Below, in pieces: positions 15,883-21,665 of a stretch of 21,665 bases of DNA (within the stretch, counting starts at the first letter, position 1; the number at the start of each line of letters is the position of its first letter). Source of the DNA: an uncultured Clostridia bacterium (lineage in GTDB: Bacteria > Bacillota > Clostridia > TANB77 > CAG-508); the NCBI GenBank assembly GCA_934149165.1, contig CAKPDY010000027.1, positions 1 to 21,665 of the forward strand. The letters are read 5' to 3'. A program made the translations under genes and the position numbers. Below the pieces are notes generated by a model that did no database searches, was not told the DNA's origin, and saw nothing but the letters and a program-made list of their open reading frames with translations.

Positions 15883-17206
15883 ATGGGAAAACCAACAGTA
15901 GCAATAGTAGGAAGACCAAATGTAGGAAAGTCTACATTTTTTAATTACGTAATAGGAAAAAGAATATCAATAGTAGAAGATACACCAGGTGTTACAAGAG
16001 ATAGAATATATGCAGATGCTAACTGGAGAGGAACAGATTTTACATTAATAGATACAGGAGGTATTGAACCTGAATCAGAAGATGTAATAATTTCGCAAAT
16101 GCGTACTCAAGCAGATATAGCAATAAGTATAGCAGATGTTATAGTATTTGTAACAGACTTTAAACAAGGAATAACGCGGAGCAGATACAGAAATAGCATT
16201 AATGTTAAAAAAATCTAAAAAGCCAGTAGTTTTAATATGCAATAAAGCAGATAATTTTGGAAAAATATCTGATGATATATACGAATTTTATAATTTAGGT
16301 TTAGGAGAACCATATCCAGTATCTGCTGTAAATGCAATAGGAATAGGTGATGCATTAGATGCCATATATGAAAATTTTCCAAAAGAAATTGAACAAGAAG
16401 ATGATGATACTAAAATTAAAGTAGCATTAATAGGAAAACCAAATGTTGGAAAATCATCATTGATAAATAAAATATTAGGCGAAAACAGAGTTATTGTTAG
16501 TAATATTGCAGGAACAACCCGTGATGCAATAGACTCTGAATTTGAAAATGAGTTTGGAAAATATACTTTTATAGATACAGCTGGAATTAGAAGAAAAAGT
16601 AAAGTTACAGAAAACTTGGAAAAATATAGTGTTATGAGAACATTACTAGCAGTAGAAAGAGCAGATGTATGTATATTAATGATAGATGCAAATGAAGGAA
16701 TAACAGAACAAGATGGAAAAATTGCTGGTGAAGCACATGAAGCTGGAAAAGGAATTATAATTGCAGTAAATAAATGGGATGAATATGAAAAAGATAATGG
16801 AACAGTTGAAAAATATAAAAAAGAAATTTATAACAAATTACCATACTTATCATATGCACCAATAATATTTATATCAGCAAAAACTGGACAAAGAGTTAAT
16901 AAATTATTTGAATTAATAAACACAGTAGCAAATCAAAATGCAATGAGAATACCAACATCTGTATTAAATCAAGTATTAAATGAAGCAATAGCAATTGTAC
17001 AACCACCTACAGATAAAGGGAAAAGGCTAAAAATATTCTATATGACACAGGCAGGTACAAAACCACCAACATTTGTTGTATTTGTGAATGATAAACAGTT
17101 ATTTCATTTTTCTTATGAAAGATATTTAATAAATCAATTAAGAAAAGAATTTGTTCTTACAGGAACACCAATTAGAATGATTGTTAGAGAAAAATTAGAA
17201 AAATAG
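15883..17206 (+). CDS. der: Ribosome-assembly GTPase Der (EngA), read through a +1 shift at a CGG codon
   Basis: Der has two GTPase domains and a KH-like C-terminal domain and is essential for 50S subunit assembly. The first frame, from ATG 15883 (GAGGTGAAG ribosome site), gives GRPNVGKS (10-17), TPGVTRDR and DTGG, then ATA ACG CGG at 16171-16179 and a stop at 16218. Skipping C16177 continues as GITGADTEIALMLKKSKKP, NKAD (120-123), the second P-loop GKPNVGKS (184-191) and the KH part. Total about 440 residues, as in relatives (436 in B. subtilis). The site lies between the G3 and G4 motifs, and the spacing there matches the family exactly. Without the shift the product has 111 residues and no second GTPase. 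It heads an operon with plsY and gpsA. Confidence 0.93.
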
Positions 17207-17219
17207 GAGGAATAAATAT

Positions 17220-17849
17220 ATGATAGCTACATATATATTAATGGCGATAATTGCATATGCAATAGGAAGTGTAAATTTTTCTGTTATTTTAAGCAAAAAG
17301 ATGGCAGGGTTTGATGTTAGAGAAAAGGGTAGCGGAAATGCTGGAACTACAAATATGTTAAGAAGTGTAGGTAAAGGGGCTGCTGCTATAACTTTAATTC
17401 TAGATATTTTAAAAGGTATAGTTGCAATACTACTTGCAAAATATGTTGTTGCAAACATAGCAAAACAAGCAAATCCTGCTATATTAGTTCAATTATCTGG
17501 ATTTTTTGTTATATTAGGTCACACATTTCCAATGTTTTTTGGATTTAAAGGTGGTAAAGGTGTTGCTTCTGCATTAGGTGTATTATTATTAACAAATCCT
17601 CTTATTGGGGGAATTTGCCTAGTGTTTGCATTAGCAGTAATGGCTCTTACAAGAATGGTATCACTAGGTTCAATAATGGCAGCTGTATTATTTCCAATAT
17701 TAACTGTTTTTATAAAAGATGGCTATATTACAGAAGGAAGTTATATAATTTTTGGAATATCAATGGCAATTCTAGTTATTTTTAATCATAGATCAAATTT
17801 GAAAAGAATTTACAATGGTACAGAAAATAGATTAAGTTTTAAAAAATAA
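17220..17849 (+). CDS. plsY: Glycerol-3-phosphate acyltransferase PlsY
   Basis: Membrane enzyme that transfers an acyl group from acyl-phosphate to glycerol-3-phosphate, the first step of phospholipid synthesis. 209 residues with about five membrane segments. The three family motifs are present: GSGNAGTTNMLR, GHTFPMFFGFKGGKGVA and FNHRSNLKRIYNGTENRL. AGGAGG precedes the ATG, which starts 14 bases after der. Its product is made from the glycerol-3-phosphate supplied by GpsA, encoded next. Confidence 0.96.
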   Translation: MIATYILMAIIAYAIGSVNFSVILSKKMAGFDVREKGSGNAGTTNMLRSVGKGAAAITLILDILKGIVAILLAKYVVANIAKQANPAILVQLSGFFVILGHTFPMFFGFKGGKGVASALGVLLLTNPLIGGICLVFALAVMALTRMVSLGSIMAAVLFPILTVFIKDGYITEGSYIIFGISMAILVIFNHRSNLKRIYNGTENRLSFKK

Positions 17850-17882
17850 AAGAAATATTTAACAATTGAAAGGGTGAAATTA

Positions 17883-18866
17883 ATGAAGAATGTAGCAATA
17901 ATAGGAAGTGGAAGTTGGGGAGTTGCATTAGGTTTACATTTAGCTAGATTAGGAAATAATGTTAAATTATGGTCTTTTGCAAAAGAAGAAGCAGATTTAA
18001 TAAATAATGAAAAAAAGTGCAAATTTTTACCTAATATTACAATCCCAAATAATATAACATGTACATTAAGTTATGAAGAAGCAATAAAAAATTCAGACTT
18101 TATACTACATGTTACACCTTCAAAATTTACTAGAAATATAGTAAAAGAATATAAAAAATATGTACAAAATCAACCAATAATAATATGTTCAAAAGGACTT
18201 GAAAAAGATACATTATTAACACTTGATGAAGTTATAAAACAAGAAATTCCAAATTGTAAAACAGGAGTTTTGTCTGGTCCAAGTCATGCAGAAGAAGTTT
18301 CAATAGAAGTTCCAACTGTATTAGTTGCAGCTTCAGATAATGATGAAATATTAAAATTAATACAAGATACTTTTATGTGTGATAAAATGAGAGTATATAC
18401 TTCAAAAGATGTTAAAGGAGTTGAAATTGGTGCAGCCTTAAAAAACATTATGGCATTTTGTGCTGGAATTGCAACAGAAATTGGGCTTGGAGACAATTCT
18501 TTTGCAGCATTACTTACAAGAGGTTTAAGTGAAATTGCAAAATTAGGTGTTGCAATGGGATGCCAAAAAGACACTTTTTATGGTTTAAGTGGACTTGGTG
18601 ATTTATTAGTTACTTGTTTAAGTGAACATAGTAGAAATAGAAAAGCAGGTAAATTAATAGGTGCTGGAAAAACTTTAGAAGAAACTAAAAATGAAGTTGG
18701 TATGGTTATTGAAAGTATAGATAATATAGATGTTGCATATGAATTATGTAATAAATATAGTGTAGAAATGCCAATTGTAAATGCTGTTTATAATGTTTTA
18801 TATAACAATTTAAAACCAGAAGAAGCAGTAAATATGCTAATGACACGTGAAAGAAAAGCTGAATAA
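17883..18866 (+). CDS. gpsA: NAD(P)-dependent glycerol-3-phosphate dehydrogenase
   Basis: Reduces dihydroxyacetone phosphate to sn-glycerol-3-phosphate for PlsY. 327 residues from ATG 17883 (MKNVAIIGSGSWGVALG), where GAAAGGG is a proper distance upstream; a GTG at 17874 overlaps that site and would add three residues. The nucleotide-binding GSGSWG motif, the catalytic region GVEIGAALKNIMAFCAGIATEIGLGDNSFAALLTRG (split over 18417-18520), and GLGDLLVTCLSEHSRN are seen. Third gene of the der operon, 33 bases after plsY. Confidence 0.96.
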   Translation: MKNVAIIGSGSWGVALGLHLARLGNNVKLWSFAKEEADLINNEKKCKFLPNITIPNNITCTLSYEEAIKNSDFILHVTPSKFTRNIVKEYKKYVQNQPIIICSKGLEKDTLLTLDEVIKQEIPNCKTGVLSGPSHAEEVSIEVPTVLVAASDNDEILKLIQDTFMCDKMRVYTSKDVKGVEIGAALKNIMAFCAGIATEIGLGDNSFAALLTRGLSEIAKLGVAMGCQKDTFYGLSGLGDLLVTCLSEHSRNRKAGKLIGAGKTLEETKNEVGMVIESIDNIDVAYELCNKYSVEMPIVNAVYNVLYNNLKPEEAVNMLMTRERKAE

Positions 18867-18927
18867 AAAATATGAATAAATTTAGAATAAATAATTATAA
18901 TATTAGTAATAAATATGGAGGTATAGT

Positions 18928-19595
18928 ATGGGATTTTTTGATGATTTAAGTAAAAAAGCAAGCCAAACTTATAAAAACACAGCTGAAAAAACTAATAAAA
19001 TAACAAGAGAAATGAAATTAAAGTCACTAATTAATGAAGATAAATCTAAAATTGAAAAATTATATGCAGAAATAGGAAAAAAAGTTTATGAAAAACATAT
19101 TAGAGAAGAAAATATAAATATAAAAAATGAATTGGCTGATGAGTGTACAAAAATTGATGCATATGCTAAAGAAATTGAAGATATGAGAATGGAAATGTTA
19201 TCTTTAAAAGACTTACGTTTATGTAAAGTTTGTGGAACTGAAATAAATTTAAATGCCAAATTTTGCTCAAAATGTGGAGCAGTACAAGAAAACATTGAAC
19301 CAAGCAAGCAAAGTGTAGAAATAAATGGTGAAAATAAGCAAGTTACTCGGAAAAGAAGAAATAAAACAAGATGATGAAAACAAGTTAAATGAACAACAAG
19401 AAATGTCAAACAAAACAGAGCAAATTACTCGGACAACAAGAGAAAACAAATGAAACAGAACCAACTACAGAAATTTTAGTTAAACAAGATGGAGTTGTAG
19501 AAGTTACAAATAATCAAGGATTTGATAATTCAATATCAGCTCAAAGTAGTACAAATGTAAATTATGATTTTGCTAGTAATCCAAATAATAATTAA
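18928..19595 (+). CDS. Zinc-ribbon protein needing two successive +1 shifts at CGG codons
   Basis: The first 140 codons encode a helical coiled coil (about 1-95, starting MGFFDDLSKKASQTYKNTAEK) and a zinc ribbon with C99, C102, C113 and C116 (CKVCG...CSKCG). The frame then meets ACT CGG at 19345-19350 and stops at 19375. Skipping C19348 opens GKEEIKQDDENK and 27 codons to a second ACT CGG at 19427-19432; skipping C19430 opens 54 further codons (GQQEKTNETEPTTEILVK...) to 19595. Total about 221 residues, with a continuous acidic, Gln/Asn-rich tail across both joints. GGAGG lies before ATG. Function unknown; similar small zinc-ribbon proteins are common in Clostridia. Preceded by a weak TATAAT at 18896. 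Confidence 0.8.
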
Positions 19596-19637
19596 AATAT
19601 TGGCAGTTTGCAAATAAAAAGCAAACTGCCATATTTT
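19594..19637. terminator. Bidirectional terminator between convergent genes
   Basis: Perfect 11-bp stem TGGCAGTTTGC/GCAAACTGCCA (19601-19631) with nine-base loop, A-rich on the left and T-rich on the right, serving both the zinc-ribbon gene and the minus-strand ORF. Confidence 0.9.
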
Positions 19638-19639
19638 AA

Positions 19640-19927
19640 TTAATATGGAAATCTTTCATACAAATATCTAATTAATTCGTCTGCATTATCTGAAGTAACT
19701 TTAATAAAAACACCACTATCTAAACTAACCCACATTGCAATTTTAAAATTATCTATATTTTCAATATATACACCAATAATATCTGCAATTTCTACAGGAT
19801 TATTATATTTTTTTTGCCATTGTTTTGAAATATTAGTAGTATCATCATTAAAATTTCCATAAAATTTCAATAAAAACTTTTTTATTTCTTCAGGTGAAAT
19901 GCTATATAATTTTACAATAGCCTGCAT
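19640..19927 (-). CDS. Conserved-looking 95-residue protein, function unknown
   Basis: Minus-strand frame with AGGAG six bases before ATG 19927. The protein (MQAIVKLYSISPEEIKKFLLKFYG...) appears a mixed alpha/beta domain with VEIADIIGVYIENIDNF and GVFIKVTSDNADELIRYLYERFPY. No motif allows a function to be assigned. It shares the terminator with the zinc-ribbon gene and contains no CGG. Confidence 0.7.
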   Translation of the reverse strand: MQAIVKLYSISPEEIKKFLLKFYGNFNDDTTNISKQWQKKYNNPVEIADIIGVYIENIDNFKIAMWVSLDSGVFIKVTSDNADELIRYLYERFPY

Positions 19928-20063
19928 AATTACTCCTTCTAAAAATTAATTATATAATTAATTTTTATAATATATTCTTAATATTAGTATAATATTTTTA
20001 CAAATATATATTCATATGAATAAAAGGTAAATTTTAGTTAATAATATTTGTAGAGGTGATATT

Positions 20064-20999
20064 TTGAAAAAAATATTAATATATAGCTTAATTATTTTAA
20101 ATATTTTAATATTTACATTTACATTAAGTGGATGCAAGAAAAATAATAAAAATAATAAAGAAATATTAGAACAAAAAATAAATTCAGAAATATCGTATAT
20201 TGAAAGTGAATTAGTTGCAATTGCTAATATGATGAATAATATTGATTATGTAAGATATAAAGTTGTTAGTGAAAACATAAAAGAAAGTTCTAAAACAACA
20301 GAAACAGGTGAAGGGGAAAGTAGTGCAAATAAAAAATCTGGGGAAGAAAAAAATTTGCAAGAAAATGAAACAGGGAATAATCAAGATTCAGAAATAAGTG
20401 GTCAAAATAGCGAAAATAGTGAATCATCAAATAAGGCATTTTCTATAGAACCTAATAATTTATTGGAAGGTAATGATGTTATTAACTGGAACAAAGCTAA
20501 AAGCAAAATAGAAAATTTGTATACAACATGGACTATTGTATCTATAGATTTAAAAGAAGCGGGTATATCTGAAATAGAACTTGACAATTTTATAAACTAT
20601 ATGGATTTATTAGCAGAAGCTATAAAAAATGAAGATAAAAACAAAACAATGGAATCTGTTGTTTCATTGTATAAATTTTTACCAGACCTTGTTGGAAAAT
20701 ATGCTAGTAATGATAAAGAAAAGAATGTATTATCTAGTAAATATAATCTGTTAGAATGTTATAAATATGCAGATTTAGAAAATTGGCAAGAATTTGATAA
20801 ATCATTTAATGAGTTAAAAAATAATTTTTCAAAAATAACTAATAAAATAGATGAATATAATGGAAAAAGTGTAAATATTAAAAGTGCAAGTGTAATTATA
20901 AATGAGATAAATAATAGTAGCAAATTGCAAAATAAACAAGTCTTTTTTATAAAATATAAAAATTTAATTCAAGAATTAAACATTATTTTAACATTATAA
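20064..20999 (+). CDS. Lipoprotein, function unknown
   Basis: 311 residues. TTG start at 20064 with GAGGTGAT at 20053-20060. A signal peptide with lipobox LSGC (C24) is followed by a Lys/Asn-rich segment, so the protein is lipid-anchored on the outer face of the membrane. A low-complexity Ser/Glu/Asn stretch lies at about 75-120 and a helical C-terminal part (WNKAKSKIENLYTTWTIVSIDL...) follows. No enzyme motif. Monocistronic between an intergenic region and a terminator. Confidence 0.8.
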   Translation: MKKILIYSLIILNILIFTFTLSGCKKNNKNNKEILEQKINSEISYIESELVAIANMMNNIDYVRYKVVSENIKESSKTTETGEGESSANKKSGEEKNLQENETGNNQDSEISGQNSENSESSNKAFSIEPNNLLEGNDVINWNKAKSKIENLYTTWTIVSIDLKEAGISEIELDNFINYMDLLAEAIKNEDKNKTMESVVSLYKFLPDLVGKYASNDKEKNVLSSKYNLLECYKYADLENWQEFDKSFNELKNNFSKITNKIDEYNGKSVNIKSASVIINEINNSSKLQNKQVFFIKYKNLIQELNIILTL

Positions 21000-21012
21000 A
21001 TGGTGTAAAATA

Positions 21013-21051
21013 AAAGTGTATATGTTAAAGAACTTTTAAGATATACACTTT
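21013..21051. terminator. Bidirectional terminator between the lipoprotein gene and smpB
   Basis: An 11-bp stem AAAGTGTATAT/ATATACACTTT with an inner TTAAAG/CTTTTAA stem; it lies between convergent genes. Confidence 0.8.
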
Positions 21052-21066
21052 ATTTGACAACTATCT

Positions 21067-21513
21067 TTAATGATTTTTTAAAGCTTGCAAAATTCTTTTT
21101 TGAGCATCTTTTTTTGCAATATCTTCACGTTTATCATACAATTTTTTTCCTTTTCCAACACCAAGCTCTAATTTTACCATACTTCCTTTAAAATATAAAC
21201 TAACAGGAACTAATGTATATCCTTTAGTATTAATCTTACCAATTAATTTATTTATTTCACGTTTATTTAATAATAATTTTCTATCACGCAAAGGGTCTTT
21301 ATTATAAATATTGCCATGTTCATAAGGACTTATGTGCATAGAATATATATATACTTCTCCATTTTTTATTCCAGCATAACTTTCTTTTAAATTAACTTTT
21401 CCTTGTCTTATAGACTTTATTTCAGTTCCAGTTAACACAATTCCAGCTTCTAATGTTTCCTCTATATTATAATTATGTTTTGCAACTGGATTTTTTGCAA
21501 TTAATTTATTCAT
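21067..21513 (-). CDS. smpB: SsrA-binding protein SmpB (trans-translation)
   Basis: SmpB carries tmRNA into ribosomes stalled at the end of broken mRNAs. 148 residues, typical. Family features: N-terminal NPVAKHNYNIEETLEAGIVLTGTEIKSIR, central NLKESYAGIKNGEVYIYSMHISPYEHGN, and the basic C-terminal tail GKGKKLYDKREDIAKKDAQKRI. A TATAAT on the minus strand (+ 21552-21557) is a probable -10; the ribosome site (AGTGAG) is weak. No tmRNA gene is recognised in the window. Confidence 0.97.
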   Translation of the reverse strand: MNKLIAKNPVAKHNYNIEETLEAGIVLTGTEIKSIRQGKVNLKESYAGIKNGEVYIYSMHISPYEHGNIYNKDPLRDRKLLLNKREINKLIGKINTKGYTLVPVSLYFKGSMVKLELGVGKGKKLYDKREDIAKKDAQKRILQALKNH

Positions 21514-21614
21514 AATTTTATTCTCACTTTCTTCTTAATATATTGTTTTGTATTATAACATATTTTTTTAAAATTCACTAGACTTATTTAACCTGAGTTT
21601 GACAGTAAAAAATG

Positions 21615-21658
21615 AAAAAATGCACCTGTAACCCAGCAATATCAACTGGTTCAGGTGC
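21615..21658 (-). terminator. Terminator-like hairpin of a minus-strand gene beyond the window
   Basis: Long imperfect stem: GCACCTG/CAGGTGC (21622-21628 with 21652-21658) plus AACCCAG/CTGGTT (21630-21636 with 21646-21651), followed on the minus strand by six T (A run 21615-21620). The unusually G/C-rich stem could also be a conserved dispersed element. Confidence 0.6.
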
Positions 21659-21665
21659 GTAATTT

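Noticed and set aside
4536..19595. All frameshifts as plain sequencing or assembly errors
   Set aside because: All five extra bases are a C immediately before GG, all in frame as CGG, with none in A/T runs and none at the many other GGA/GGT codons. Read-level proof is still needed, so this is set aside rather than excluded.
21622..21658. tRNA or tmRNA fragment near smpB
   Set aside because: The stem and loop sizes do not fit a tRNA, and there is no CCA or tag-coding region; a terminator for a minus-strand gene fits better.

Overview
This window is AT-rich DNA. Its small operons have strong GGAGG-type ribosome binding sites and near-consensus TTGACA/TATAAT promoters. Together with a variant sortase anchor (NPKTG), a zinc-type ribosomal protein L32, DUF1540, TVP38 and the der-plsY-gpsA order, this points to a Gram-positive, low-GC member of the Firmicutes, most likely an uncultured gut Clostridia. 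The exact lineage cannot be fixed from the window.

Layout. 1-3775: the C-terminal 1066 residues of a large cell-wall surface protein, then a small membrane protein. 3853-6108: a structured, mostly non-coding leader, a 71-residue ORF and a serine recombinase (a mobile element or its remnant). 6140-7580: an AAA/DUF4143 ATPase behind three direct repeats spaced exactly 33 bp apart. 7595-8213: a peroxiredoxin that has lost its 5' end. 8312-10780: TVP38-type membrane protein, orphan OmpR-type response regulator, GNAT acetyltransferase and a DUF1540 Cys-rich protein. 10988-12418: an MBL/beta-CASP ribonuclease. 12638-14393: fba, dtd, rpmF. 14505-15734 (minus): a protein with one or two PIN-like nuclease domains. 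15883-19595: der, plsY, gpsA and a zinc-ribbon protein. 19640-21513: a small minus-strand ORF, a lipoprotein, and smpB (minus).

The outstanding observation is the codon CGG. I scanned the window by eye and found only eight CGG triplets in frame inside genes. At five of them (recombinase 4548, peroxiredoxin 7682, der 16177, zinc-ribbon protein 19348 and 19430) the protein continues only if one nucleotide is skipped: the ribosome must drop the C and read GGN, or read CGGN as a four-base codon. The first and last halves of the essential GTPase Der are joined exactly this way, with no residue gained or lost relative to the family. No other frameshifts were found in recognisable genes. This is what one expects if CGG is an unassigned or hungry codon that serves as a general +1 frameshift signal.

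The other three in-frame CGG codons lie in just two genes, the beta-CASP RNase (codon 4) and the PIN protein (codons 11 and 70). There normal triplet reading keeps the frame, and a +1 shift would end translation within about a dozen codons. The two nuclease genes therefore have the opposite polarity to der and the others: they should be silent when CGG shifts and made when CGG is read as an ordinary codon. Whether this is a regulatory or defensive switch or just recent gene acquisition is not decided by the sequence.
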